From Angelobacter sp036502105 (GTDB lineage Bacteria; Acidobacteriota; Terriglobia; Terriglobales; Acidobacteriaceae): DNA of 64,000 nucleotides. A program made the translations under genes and the position numbers. Positions 55,801-63,235 of this stretch are shown here, piece after piece. The notes under the pieces are model-generated. The model saw only the letters and a list, made by a program, of their open reading frames with translations, was not told the DNA's origin and did no database searches. The stretch is taken from assembly GCA_036502105.1 (NCBI GenBank), contig DASXZE010000062.1:12410-76409 (forward strand), written 5' to 3'. Every line of letters starts with the position of its first letter. Within the stretch, counting starts at the first letter, position 1.

Positions 55801-57190
55801 GCGCATCAGAATTGGGAAAGCGTTTATCAAAAAGCGCGACAAGCTCTGCAGCGCGTGACCGATGAAAATAAGGGAGCGCTCGCTTCTCTTCTTCAGAATA
55901 GTGTTCTGCTGGTGAGCTGGTGTTCAGGATCAAGGAGAGAATGCCGTTCAAATATCCAGGTCCGGAATCCATGGTGGCGATGTCTTTGTACATGGAGATA
56001 TCGCCGGCGCCGAAACGGATCTGCTGCTCGGGAGCAATCAACAAAATATTTACCAGACCAGCAAGCGCTTTCTCCTGCGAGTCTGCTCCCTGGCTGTTAT
56101 AGAGCGCGAAGTAATAGCGCGCGGCCTCAGGATAAAGGTGAACAGCGTCCAGCAACTGCGCGAACGTGTAAAGCTCCTGCACTGTCCACGCGGCTTTGCG
56201 CGCATCTTTTTGCTGACGGTAGTCTGTGACGGACTGCTGAGACGCTTGGAGATTGCCCTGCTGCTGGTAATAATAGAAGATGCGGCACGCAGCATTGAGA
56301 TCGTCCGGGTCGTGGGCCAGTGCGGCATGTGCCTGGTCAAGAAACTTACGCAGGCTGCGGGTCTCACGCACCAGATCAAAGTAATTTTTGATCAGCTCAG
56401 GCGGCCACAGCGGCTGAAAGCTCTTCTCATAAACCGCCAGTCCCGCCTCCACCGAACCCTGGTTATAGGCGAGCAACGCACGGGCCTTGGTGGGAAAGAC
56501 TTCATCAGCGGGAAATTTTGTCCGGTATTTTGCAATTAGATCGGCCGCAGACTTGAAGTCTTTTTCGTGAAGCAGAAATTCAAAATAGCGGCCATACAGT
56601 GCCGGCTCCTGCGGATAGCGCACAATCCAGGCGTTGTATTGCTCAATAGAAGCATTCTTTCCCAGAGCCTGCGCCTGAATCACCTGAAATGATCTCTCAA
56701 ACGCCTGCCATGAGCGCTGGTCAGAAGCGGCAGTAAACTTTTCTGACGGCTGTGAAGGCATCTTACCCGCGGCAGAAAGTGCGCTTACCTCTTCCTTGGG
56801 TTGATGGCGGCGATGATAAAAATCAGCTACCTCCATCTGCGCCGCAGCTTTGTCGGTAGCGTTTTGCAGATAGAGATTCCAGTCCGCTTCGGCAGCGGCG
56901 AAGTCTAACTTCTGTTCTTCTTCCAGCGCCTTCAACAAATAAAGATCGGCCTGATGTGGATGCTGCTTCACCAGAGCGCCGAGCGCGGCAACAGATTCAG
57001 CAGGAGGCCGGCGTATAGTGATTGGCCCACCAGGCAGAACAACAGTACGAAAAATAGCTACTTCAACGATTGAGCGCACTTCAATGTTCTGCCCCCATTC
57101 AGGCATGGCAGCTCGCGCAGCGATTAAGCCCGCAGCAAAAAGCATGAGCGACAAGGAGGCTTTCAATAAAGTGTTACGGGATAACTTCAA
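49850..57190 (-). CDS. Giant exported TPR-repeat protein (2,446 residues)
   Basis: The protein starts at a TTG with an ideal AGGAGG six bases upstream and carries a signal peptide (LLKASLSLMLFAAGLIAARA). Almost all of the rest is helical-repeat sequence of TPR type, e.g. ADLYLLKALEEEQKLDFAAA, AIRTYGQAIQVRPDRTDLLI, ALYYEDSGELTRAISDYQHV with LDLSPERIDVHNRLAAIYWK. The repeats form a very long alpha-solenoid. One acidic, Gln/Asn-rich linker breaks it at about residues 545-580 (EESAPVRQNGDEDSDDSEQQ). The C-terminus is Pro/Arg-rich. It is predicted periplasmic and probably scaffolds the VIT/VWA and propeller partners. Start overlaps the VIT/VWA gene by 17 bases. Specific function unknown. Confidence 0.9.
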   Translation of the reverse strand: MKLSRNTLLKASLSLMLFAAGLIAARAAMPEWGQNIEVRSIVEVAIFRTVVLPGGPITIRRPPAESVAALGALVKQHPHQADLYLLKALEEEQKLDFAAAEADWNLYLQNATDKAAAQMEVADFYHRRHQPKEEVSALSAAGKMPSQPSEKFTAASDQRSWQAFERSFQVIQAQALGKNASIEQYNAWIVRYPQEPALYGRYFEFLLHEKDFKSAADLIAKYRTKFPADEVFPTKARALLAYNQGSVEAGLAVYEKSFQPLWPPELIKNYFDLVRETRSLRKFLDQAHAALAHDPDDLNAACRIFYYYQQQGNLQASQQSVTDYRQQKDARKAAWTVQELYTFAQLLDAVHLYPEAARYYFALYNSQGADSQEKALAGLVNILLIAPEQQIRFGAGDISMYKDIATMDSGPGYLNGILSLILNTSSPAEHYSEEEKRALPYFHRSRAAELVALFDKRFPNSDARQELRARLIDAYASYGEDAAVISAGSDFLAAFPAASQRNQVALLMADSYARTNNTKAEFALYVTLLQELARKSDGVPLGEQSETEESAPVRQNGDEDSDDSEQQSQTRNNGAQHQAFSLQKSASQTQVGVHSPEYQRVLDRYISRLVSLHQVPVALAVWRQELDRNPNDPGLYEKFAAFLESNQLGTEEEAVYKRAIQQFQGANWYHKLARWYLRKKRNQDLQGLSDQVLKIFSGSDLEKYLHSVYGMPPQIDLHFNQLAHERFPHNLTFVHNLLALYQTKRFENPVALEALLRNYWFADEGLRSQFLEYLSRNGKLEAELQTLRATIESRPDWMAEAQSNPASARFIGEAELWQSHFEAGAPVIAAVSSQYPADVELGQRASSLYRSLAYFEPGDTDVAVEIESRLLQSTPGDRERLARIGDIYSDHEQFTKAAPYWNKMPETEPGLAQSYEDAATVFWDYYFFEDALRLLKLGRGNLHDDALYSYQVGAIYENQHDYPRAVDEYVKGALAEAPNAESRARLLQLATRKVAHDAVDAATDRAVTAGKCDLRAIQLRMDVLEAQGRKQDLSAFLLAALDHSNSVETLESIENTAKEKSLEAVHQHALERQAAVSVDPVRRLELRYALVSFYEQKKDLASAQQNVEALYRENPKVMGVVRSTVDFYWRNKLQQRAIDVLAQAAKASYPALKPQFTFEEARKMTETGQFEPARKLLLALLVDSPYNAEYLAAAAETYARAADNAGLRDFYQDKIKLFQKAGLSADERKERIAALRRGLIPALTALKDYAGGVDQYIEILNAYPDDAGLTSEAAYYAQRYQRKDQLLGFYSKTVAASPKDSHWAVLLARIQTSLEDFDAAIRTYGQAIQVRPDRTDLLIARAAMEERLMRFDEAAADYTALYERSYHDAQWMEKAAEIRARQSKPALAIQALKVALIDGRQGNAAKYFTAAERFEKWGMLAPAREYAEKGIAVADHDLLANSDNHAGAQIYTRIMTRLRQQEAAYLKLQAALSGAKQLPPLSQQIAKNGLEAVTNTELRKNLLATRTSNARNGMVACMREMGTAVKRYFTPEERVIFAKSLEGRNATMTRGDAYDFLLPAAEKAAISELQVKFLDAMLMAKPNGNFSTSALEQLQIRRLKLIEAGEQLERAANMASPSSATDHLNRALEIYNLAGSPDDELRVLESLRQFHPLAGLQQNCYFELLLAKNPQALVQLASQPQGRGDEAANFLITHSNAKLALLAINVRAVSEPAVWRSAYIALTGLYFADGSAPVQNAFASAVADGTIGQRLSSAVDRKRGLAGDVWFYYGSRYGEYLGTMKKGDPEDFLPAEIEHTPTRPAAYFSTALYYEDSGELTRAISDYQHVLDLSPERIDVHNRLAAIYWKQKQQDEAGNEWKSAMGLLKAQTTTSKTQETFWGDFDATVASLASHKLLPQFQADVNEILHNYVKRNGTYRVDALLRSVLARADNPAAATALVLELSSDAPEKLSFLQPFVAENSTFKLDREPIYRRLLELAQDQSAKSDGIQHDYARQQVEQLQANWIQYLLTSKQYDRVRSELNALAKSMWEHQPQLFRIQLKAAAQTGNLEAIVTGYRVDPDHAPSAEVLRNAATDLQQAGDKQSANKILEFVFTREIERRNLTAANMLGLADIRLQMGDLEGGLALLRRMTLVVENPFETQGPAAALLMSAGHPAEAAKFLEELIRAVPWNLDYRVRLEQARIAANQNADASSKDLAIIAAASEVNYETRLTAAKSLSGSSLDLGSKELNLMVKGQPASLSDANQPYFFAARLKAAENLPTMARVSLLRAALEDSPSGEAARVPLLKAAIATGDYYLAIAAMKPYLTGGDWTVAAETQQTSDDDQTSAEGGQAEVTSGIFTHLSVKERAGINHDLGMAFARTNALAQALPYLRTAYRLETDAALKTQINQEVQQIHLLQRRRAANLARQPEVHSALEQRHIVRPRLVEPPVPSPPEPQSPIRKGAGL

Positions 57191-59549
57191 TTTGCACCTC
57201 CTGCGTACCGATATTGTGTGCGATGTCTTCTGCGGTCACTGTCAAGCGATAGCGCCCTGGGGAAAGCTCACTGGGCACAGTGATTTCACCAGTGCTCGCC
57301 GATTCATCAGGATTCCAGCGCAAGCTCACCGGCACCTCGCCTTCCAGTTGCGCCAGTAGTGTCCGTGTACTGGACGAAGCCTGAACCCGCAACTGGATCG
57401 ACTCGCCTCTTCTGAACTGCTTGCGGCTGAGAGCAATCTTCACCGCAGGCGGCTTGCTGGCAATCACAAAGGTTTTGGCTTCACGATAGACAACGCCATT
57501 GCGATCACGCAGCACGAGACGGACAGTATGTGTTCCATCTTCCATATCCGCCGGCGCGAGAAAGCGCGTTTGCCAGATATCTTCTTTAGTCAGATAACGG
57601 AGCGGCTTGGTCAATCCAAAGGGGAAAAGTGCAACGACCGAAACAATAGAGGGATCTGTACTGACACGAATCACCGGGTCACCAGGGCGAATCACGCGCG
57701 GCCGAAGAAGAGCGCGAGGCACAGCCAGAAACGAGGTATAGGGTGTAACGAATTTGTATTTGCGCGCCAGACGGATGATTTCATCAATGCTGGCTTTGTC
57801 TTCTCCATCGCGCTCGATTTTCTCCAGCAGTGCGTCCACGCGTGCCTTGGCCCAGAGACGAGGTAGTTGCTCATGCTCAAGAGACTTCTGTGGAAGATCA
57901 GCAGAACCATGAATGCTAAACGCATCGCCATCGCGAACGCCTCGCACATCAAATCCCACAGTTTGCTGGCTGGCTTTGTACTGTCCGACCCATGAAGCCA
58001 TGGAGCCGGCGAAAGATGTGTCCTGCAACGGATAAATAAGCTCCAGTGATGATTGCGGCGCAACAGCAAGGCCAATCTGGCCGATCGGATTCATATTCAT
58101 CTTGGAGATGAACGCATTCAGCTTGAAATCCGTGGGCTCTGTGGAGAGAACGTTTTCCAGTAAGCCGTCATTGCGGGTAAGCAATCTCAGCAAAGGCAGG
58201 TTGGCATCGTCGCCAACGGCAAAAACGAATAATTTGGGGCGACTGGCTTCAGGCAGCGCCTTCCATTTCTCTGCATATAGCGCGGAGAGCTTGCCGCTCA
58301 AAATCTGCCCTCGTGTGGCAGAACCATCGGTCAACAAGACCAGATAATTGTTCGCTGACCCGGGCGCGCATTGCGCTAATCCGGCATCCAAAGCACGCTG
58401 CAAATCTGTGCCGCCGCGCAATCGGCTGTTGCGGACAAAGTCTGTCGCGTTCTGTACGTTGGCCCGGTTCGCGCTGTTCATGTTTGGCTGAAAAGCGATG
58501 ACGGCACTATTGAACATCAACAAATTGAAATGGTCGCCGCCAGAAAGCGAATGCAGGACTTTCTGCATGGCTTCATAGCTGCGCTCCAGCTTGTCCCACT
58601 GCATGGAAAGAGAATTATCAAAGAGCACAATTACATTGTGTGGCGGACGCGCTGTTGTTCCTGCGGCTGCGGCAGCTTTCTTGTTCGCCAGCAATGCCTG
58701 CACTTCAACAAAGCCCGGCTCATTATCGCTGCGGTGCGGAGATATCTCAGTGGGATCAGGCTGGCCGGAATCTGGATTGCGATACGTAAGCACGCGCAAT
58801 GAATCCCCGGCAGCTTGATCAAGTTCGTACTGAACGCTGAAGTCCTGCGTAAGCGCTATGTTGTCGCCGGTAAATTCTCCGGTGACCAAGTGTGCGTTCT
58901 GCTGGTTGATTTTCAGCGGATAGATTGTGCTGCCCAGCTTAAAGTCGCGAATAGGATGCTCAGACCGCAATTCAAAATGGATGATCAAATGCCGCGCGGT
59001 CTGAGAATGATATGCCTCTGGCTTGAGCCCAATGCCGAAATAAGATTTGAAGCTCTCTACGGGAATGCTTTCGTGGTATTCAAATTCCAGCCGCTTCGTA
59101 CCGTAAGCTGGAATGGGTACGATCCGGGCGCTAAAAGTGGACGTGTGGCGGGCTTCGCTGGCGGTGCGTTCGCCCATCTGTAACAAGCCGGGATCAATCG
59201 ACTCCTGCTTGAGCTGGTTGTAGATTTCTTCCGCCCGTTTGCGTTCCAGAATTACGGCGGGAATACGTACGGGGCCATCCCATGTGGCAAAGTCAGACAC
59301 TAAGGCGTGGCTATTGAGCGCGAAGATGTAATTCCCTTCTTCAATACTACCGGTGTGGTTGGCGAATATCTGCTTTACAAAGATGCGCGCATCAGAATTA
59401 TCAATGCGGATGGTGATCTCCATCTCCTCAAGTGACAAGATGGCGGGATCGGGTTGAGCTTTGTCACGCGGAATGAGAACGCCGGCGTCGCCCCACGTTA
59501 TGGAAGTGAGCGCGCAAAAAACAACCAGCAGTTTGAGCAGCCGTTTCAT
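57174..59549 (-). CDS. VIT and VWA domain protein, exported
   Basis: The 791-residue protein has a signal peptide (LLKLLVVFCALTSITWG). A VIT (vault inter-alpha-trypsin) domain spans about 30-165 (VKQIFANHTGSIEEGNYIFA; RKRAEEIYNQLKQESIDPGL; IPAYGTKRLEFEYHESIPVE). A von Willebrand A domain starts at about 303 with an intact MIDAS DNSLS at 311-315, plus LRGGTDLQRALDAGL and LLTDGSATRG supplying the Thr and Asp ligands. The last 130 residues form Ig-like/beta domains (PAVKIALSRKQFRRGESIQL; GRYRLTVTAEDIAHNIG). Metal-dependent adhesion to a protein partner is expected. Its start overlaps the propeller gene stop (ATGA). Confidence 0.92.
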   Translation of the reverse strand: MKRLLKLLVVFCALTSITWGDAGVLIPRDKAQPDPAILSLEEMEITIRIDNSDARIFVKQIFANHTGSIEEGNYIFALNSHALVSDFATWDGPVRIPAVILERKRAEEIYNQLKQESIDPGLLQMGERTASEARHTSTFSARIVPIPAYGTKRLEFEYHESIPVESFKSYFGIGLKPEAYHSQTARHLIIHFELRSEHPIRDFKLGSTIYPLKINQQNAHLVTGEFTGDNIALTQDFSVQYELDQAAGDSLRVLTYRNPDSGQPDPTEISPHRSDNEPGFVEVQALLANKKAAAAAGTTARPPHNVIVLFDNSLSMQWDKLERSYEAMQKVLHSLSGGDHFNLLMFNSAVIAFQPNMNSANRANVQNATDFVRNSRLRGGTDLQRALDAGLAQCAPGSANNYLVLLTDGSATRGQILSGKLSALYAEKWKALPEASRPKLFVFAVGDDANLPLLRLLTRNDGLLENVLSTEPTDFKLNAFISKMNMNPIGQIGLAVAPQSSLELIYPLQDTSFAGSMASWVGQYKASQQTVGFDVRGVRDGDAFSIHGSADLPQKSLEHEQLPRLWAKARVDALLEKIERDGEDKASIDEIIRLARKYKFVTPYTSFLAVPRALLRPRVIRPGDPVIRVSTDPSIVSVVALFPFGLTKPLRYLTKEDIWQTRFLAPADMEDGTHTVRLVLRDRNGVVYREAKTFVIASKPPAVKIALSRKQFRRGESIQLRVQASSSTRTLLAQLEGEVPVSLRWNPDESASTGEITVPSELSPGRYRLTVTAEDIAHNIGTQEVQIEVIP

Positions 59550-61561
59550 GGGAGATTTTGCTCCGGAATGCGCACGAGACCGTTGTCAGTGCCAATGTAG
59601 ATAAAACCTTTGCCCGCAGCGAAAGCTGTCACGGTCAGAGACGGCAGTCCCTGGGTGATAACGCTCCAGCGGTTTGTTCCGCGATCATAAACATAGAGCC
59701 CTTTGCCAAGCGTCCCGGCAAAAATGTGCTGATCAGTTGCCAGCATGGCGTTGGGATAAACTTCAAACTTTCCCGTGGCGACATCGAATGGCTCGAAGCT
59801 TCCATTGGGCAAAAGACGCACGATGCCTCCACCATAAGTTCCGACAATCCAATCATCGCCAGTGCGCACAATGGCGGAAATCCAGTTGTGCGTGAGACCG
59901 CGCGTGGCTACTTTGTAATTAGCAGCAACGTTTTCGTTTTCCAGAACGGAGATTCCACCGAGCGTCCCGGCAACAACTTCTTTTCCTGAAGCGCCAACGG
60001 TATATACGTGGTTGTTGACCAGGCCATGAAACGCATAGAGGCTGCGTGGTCCGGCAGAGTCAAGAAACGTAAGCCCTGCGGACGTGGCCAATACCATGCC
60101 ATCGCCATAGAGAGCGACGTCTGTTATATGGTCAGCAAGCAGGCCGTCTGCACGGCCCAGTACTTGCCGTTTCTTGCCGGACTGGTCGAACATGACCAAA
60201 CCATTGGCAGTGGCTACGGCAACAGTTCCGGTAGCGGCATTCGGCACAATGCGGTTGACGCAAAAAACATTGTCATCTTCTATATGTGTTGCATTGCGGA
60301 GATTAGGTTCAAAGAGATCCAGCCCGCGGTCAAAATAGCCAACCCAGAGCCGATCATTATTGTCGATGGCGAGGGCAGAGACATTACGATCTGTCAGTGT
60401 TGCGCCTGCGGGAGAGAGAACTCGACGCCAGCCTCCACGCCGGCCTTCTTTCTGGTAGAGCGCGTCGTGGGTCACGACGTAGAGAGTGTCGCCTTCGGAA
60501 AAAATTTGCTGCACATCCGACATGGAGCGCGTTGCCGGATGAAGCGTCCCCTGCATTCGCCTGGGCTCAGGATCAATTTCAATCACTCCTGGGCCGTTTC
60601 CACCCGCAAGAAGAGTCGAGCCATCCAAATACAGCGTTCGCGCAAAATATCCTGGAGCGAGAACGCGAACGAAGCGTCCGCTCTCAAATTCGGCAATGCC
60701 GACTGCGGTGCCAACATAGGCTTTGCTATTGGCAAGTGCGATGGAGAAAACCTGGGCATCTGGCATGCCCAGAGTTTCAGTAAAAGTTTCGGCGCGGCCA
60801 GCCTGCAAATGCACAACGCCCTGGTCTTGCGTTCCTACCCACAAGTCAGCCTCACTGCCGGCCAGCTCGGTAACATGTAACGCAGCCAATGCGGGATGGA
60901 AGCTCTGAAGTGAATGGCCGTCATAAACAAGCACGCCGCGTTTGCGCGTTCCAATCAGCAATTGTCCGGAGCTGAGCGGAAGAAGCGAGGTAATGGATCT
61001 TGCTTCGGGATCGCCAGGGAATAACTGGCGGAAGCTGGCTCCGTTGAATGCCAGTACGCCTTCTGAGAGCGTCGCAATCAATAGCTCAGGCTCTTTGGCA
61101 TCTCTTAATACGCCAGTAGACATTCGCAATAATGGCGTAGAAGGTAAATCCTGCCCCGGGCGATATTGTTTGAGCAAGGTTCCGTGACTATCATAACGGA
61201 ATAAGCCCGATGCGCCGCAGAGGTAGAACTCGTCTTTGAACACCGCTGCGCCGGTAAATGATTCAGGGCCGTTGATCCATTCGAAGCTGGTGTTGAACGG
61301 AGACACGCTACGGATGGAGAAAGGAAGTGTCTGTTGGGATTGCACTTCAAGCGTAGCAGTCTGCAAAACGTGCTGGACGCGCCAAATCACTAGCGCCGCG
61401 CTGCCTAGAGTCAGGAGCAGAACGGTAACAAGCACATAGCGCCATTTCAGCCGGGAGAAAACTTTCGTTCTGGTCGAAGAAGAAAATATACATCCCAGCT
61501 TGTCTGCATGAACATGCTTAGAAATATTTTTCAATTCGCGCCTTGGCGTTTTACCGGGCAT
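59546..61561 (-). CDS. Membrane-anchored beta-propeller protein, first gene of envelope operon
   Basis: About 671 residues from the ATG at 61561, chosen because GGAG lies six bases upstream; the frame is open to 61660. A cytosolic tail of about 40 residues precedes one TM helix (WRYVLVTVLLLTLGSAALVI), then an extracytoplasmic domain built of Reg_prop/YVTN-like blades: LLIGTRKRGVLVYDGHSLQS, LWVGTQDQGVVHLQAGRAET, LWVGYFDRGLDLFEPNLRNA, WIVGTYGGGIVRLLPNGSFE, IFAGTLGKGLYVYDRGTNRW, IYIGTDNGLVRIPEQNLP. About a dozen such blades suggest two propellers, like the sensor part of hybrid two-component proteins, but no kinase follows. It could be the ligand-sensing or docking component of the operon. Confidence 0.88.
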   Translation of the reverse strand: MPGKTPRRELKNISKHVHADKLGCIFSSSTRTKVFSRLKWRYVLVTVLLLTLGSAALVIWRVQHVLQTATLEVQSQQTLPFSIRSVSPFNTSFEWINGPESFTGAAVFKDEFYLCGASGLFRYDSHGTLLKQYRPGQDLPSTPLLRMSTGVLRDAKEPELLIATLSEGVLAFNGASFRQLFPGDPEARSITSLLPLSSGQLLIGTRKRGVLVYDGHSLQSFHPALAALHVTELAGSEADLWVGTQDQGVVHLQAGRAETFTETLGMPDAQVFSIALANSKAYVGTAVGIAEFESGRFVRVLAPGYFARTLYLDGSTLLAGGNGPGVIEIDPEPRRMQGTLHPATRSMSDVQQIFSEGDTLYVVTHDALYQKEGRRGGWRRVLSPAGATLTDRNVSALAIDNNDRLWVGYFDRGLDLFEPNLRNATHIEDDNVFCVNRIVPNAATGTVAVATANGLVMFDQSGKKRQVLGRADGLLADHITDVALYGDGMVLATSAGLTFLDSAGPRSLYAFHGLVNNHVYTVGASGKEVVAGTLGGISVLENENVAANYKVATRGLTHNWISAIVRTGDDWIVGTYGGGIVRLLPNGSFEPFDVATGKFEVYPNAMLATDQHIFAGTLGKGLYVYDRGTNRWSVITQGLPSLTVTAFAAGKGFIYIGTDNGLVRIPEQNLP

Positions 61562-61734
61562 GCGGTGCTCCGCTCTGCCATGTTGCAAACTTGCAGCCAA
61601 GAGCGGCAATGCAAAATGGCGCGAGTTGGCGGCGCTTGGTCCCAAGCCGGTGCGTGTCAAAGCATAGACACGCGTGTGGATGGAGACACGGCAGCAAGCA
61701 GGTTTTCAAACGGATTGTCCACGAAAATACACGA

Positions 61735-61772
61735 ATAAAAAAGGCCAGTGCTGTTATGCGCTGGCCTTTTCT
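61735..61772 (-). terminator. Intrinsic terminator of tatA
   Basis: AAAAGGCCAGTGC pairs with GCGCTGGCCTTTT (13 bp, one G-T pair, 6-base loop). On the minus strand the stem runs into a T-rich tract. It sits about 30-65 bases after the tatA stop and separates tatA from the envelope operon that follows on the same strand. The stem-flanking A/T runs make it potentially bidirectional. Confidence 0.8.
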
Positions 61773-61800
61773 GTTTCGATTTTAGATCTGGTGGAACTGG

Positions 61801-62007
61801 TTATTTCTGTTCCTGAACCTGTATGGCTGCCGCCTGGGCTTTGTTGTCAGCAGCGGGCTCAGAGCCTTCCCGCATTGCATTCTTGAAATGGCGGATGCCA
61901 TCGCCCAGTCCCTTGCCGAGATCGCCCAATTTGGACGGCCCAAAAAACAACAGTGCTATCACCAAGATCACCACCAAGTGCATTGGTTGCATAAGTCCTT
62001 CAAACAT
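61801..62007 (-). CDS. tatA: Sec-independent protein translocase subunit TatA
   Basis: This 68-residue protein has the TatA/E layout: a short N-terminal TM helix (MHLVVILVIALLFFG), the hinge FGPSKLGDLGKGLGDGIRHF forming the amphipathic helix, and a charged Gln/Ala-rich tail. It multimerises to make the Tat pore for folded proteins. A strong GGAGGAG precedes the ATG by 5 bases. No tatC is visible nearby; the Tat-signal binding protein at 26679-28025 is one possible client. Confidence 0.95.
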   Translation of the reverse strand: MFEGLMQPMHLVVILVIALLFFGPSKLGDLGKGLGDGIRHFKNAMREGSEPAADNKAQAAAIQVQEQK

Positions 62008-62515
62008 TTCAGCTCCTCCGTGGCCAGAGCGTGTCTGGCCTCTCCCGTCGTAGATTTTTAATTACTTAGCTTTTACTTGCGTACCCTCACCAAACGGCAA
62101 TTCATCACTTGCGAAATTGCGGCGGGGGGCACCGCATGTAACCGGAACAAGTAAATAAATACACACCGGAATCTATAAATCAGGCCCGCTTTCAACTGCA
62201 TAGCGATCAACCTGTTTCGGATCATAAACCAGCATCCGCACTATTCCCTGTTTGGCTCTTTTCGCATGCCAAATTTTGGGCACTCGATAGATGAGTTCAT
62301 TGCAGGGTTAGTGAAATCCAAGAATACGTCAGACTCAAAACCGGATCAATATGACGTTTGTAATACTCAATTTTAGGATTCAATCGAGGCGCGCCAAACC
62401 AATGGATTTTGGTGATTGCCAAATGTCTGCCGCAGCCGTAACTGATCTTGGCAAGACTAAATTACCCTTTTAGATTTAAACAGATAAAAGAAGCCAACAC
62501 TATTTGATTTTCGCC
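62008..62515. other. Gene-free stretch between tatA and fur-like gene
   Basis: About 500 bases with no convincing gene. On the minus strand a short frame (62173-62283) reads VPKIWHAKRAKQGIVRMLVY then DPKQVDRYAVESGPDL; it looks protein-like but has no good start and could be a relic or chance. The tatA ribosome site and promoter should lie at the left end. The rest is AT-rich with no repeat or hairpin I trust. Confidence 0.4.
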
Positions 62516-62962
62516 TTAAGTACGACAGTTTTGGCAGTAGCCGCCTATCTCAAGCCGGGCAATCACCACGCTGAAGCTGCACTCGGTTGAGACGGTGGTT
62601 TTTAATTTCTCTAATAAATGAGACTCAAATTCAATGACTTTGCCGCAGCGCAGACAGGTCATGTGTAGATGATCGCGACCGGTGCGCCGCTCATAAAAAT
62701 GCCGTTCACCCTGGACATGCATCAGGTCCAATTCGTCAATCAGTCCTTGCCGCTTCAGCAGCCCCAAAGTCCGATACACAGTGACACGATCAATCTCCGC
62801 GTCAATCTTGCGCGCTTTGCGGAGTATCTGACTGGCGTCCAAGTGCTGCTTGGCCGTCTCCATGATGCTCAAAATGGCGCGACGCTGGCGCGTCAGGCGG
62901 ATGCCCCGTTCCATTAATTTAGACTGCAAAAATCCGGGAGACTCTGTCTCTGGCAGAGGCAT
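62516..62962 (-). CDS. Fur-family metal-responsive regulator
   Basis: The 148-residue regulator has an N-terminal winged helix (GIRLTRQRRAILSIMETAKQ; VTVYRTLGLLKRQGLID), a HLH metal-site segment (RDHLHMTCLRCG, His98/His100), and two CxxC pairs (C103/C106 and C143/C146) forming the structural zinc site of the Fur family. Fur, PerR, Zur, Nur and Mur all share this fold. The upstream region contains both Fur-box-like (TGACAATGACTATCA) and TGCAA-N5-TTGCA palindromes, so iron, or nickel/zinc in the Nur sense, are both possible. It is probably autoregulated and shares the 320-base intergenic region with a divergent small gene. Confidence 0.9.
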   Translation of the reverse strand: MPLPETESPGFLQSKLMERGIRLTRQRRAILSIMETAKQHLDASQILRKARKIDAEIDRVTVYRTLGLLKRQGLIDELDLMHVQGERHFYERRTGRDHLHMTCLRCGKVIEFESHLLEKLKTTVSTECSFSVVIARLEIGGYCQNCRT

Positions 62963-62990
62963 TTTCAGTCACTCCTTGACGTCACTTAGT

Positions 62991-63017
62991 TTGCATCTAA
63001 TTGCAACTGACTTGCAA
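62991..63017. promoter_or_regulatory. TTGCA direct repeats and TTGCAA-N5-TTGCAA element
   Basis: TTGCA occurs at 62991, 63001 and 63012, spaced 10-11 bases, about one helical turn. The last two make TTGCAACTGACTTGCAA, which has the form tTGCaa-N5-ttGCAA described for Nur boxes in Streptomyces. It lies 29 bases upstream of the Fur-family start codon, so it would cover the promoter or leader. Confidence 0.5.
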
Positions 63018-63037
63018 CAGAATTTTCCCACTCCTAT

Positions 63038-63052
63038 TGACAATGACTATCA
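63038..63052. promoter_or_regulatory. Fur-box-like 7-1-7 palindrome upstream of the regulator gene
   Basis: TGACAATGACTATCA has the 7-1-7 symmetry of Fur boxes (TGATAAT-N-ATTATCA), with two positions differing. It lies about 75 bases upstream of the regulator start codon, suited to autoregulation. Confidence 0.55.
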
Positions 63053-63084
63053 GCTCATTTTGAATGGTAAATGTTCGCTACTAG

Positions 63085-63101
63085 ATGCAACTCAGTTGCA
63101 T
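63085..63101. promoter_or_regulatory. Perfect 17-base palindrome ATGCAACT-C-AGTTGCAT
   Basis: ATGCAACTCAGTTGCAT is a perfect 8-1-8 palindrome and also a TGCAA-N5-TTGCA element matching the one at 63001-63017. Two such elements in one divergent intergenic region next to a Fur-family gene make it a likely operator. Confidence 0.55.
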
Positions 63102-63200
63102 TACGTGCCCCAGCAGTCACGCTAAAGTCGCCTGATTTTCCCATTATCCGGAGTGCATTTTTGACCATGAGAATTCTAACGAGCGGCGTAGTTTTTGACC

Positions 63201-63235
63201 ATATTGAAAATGAATTTCAATTTCGTTTTCAATAT
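63201..63235. promoter_or_regulatory. Fur-box-like site upstream of the small Cys protein
   Basis: TGAAAATGAATTTCA (63205-63219) is a 7-1-7 Fur-type palindrome with one mismatch. It is embedded in a larger inverted repeat: ATATTGAAAA (63201-63210) and TTTTCAATAT (63226-63235) are perfect 10-bp arms. It directly follows a TTGACC hexamer at 63195, so binding here would block a promoter reading towards the gene at 63282. Confidence 0.55.

Noticed and set aside
60008..60880. A 290-residue plus-strand frame opposite the propeller gene
   Set aside because: It is a shadow of regular beta-propeller codons; no start signal or family.
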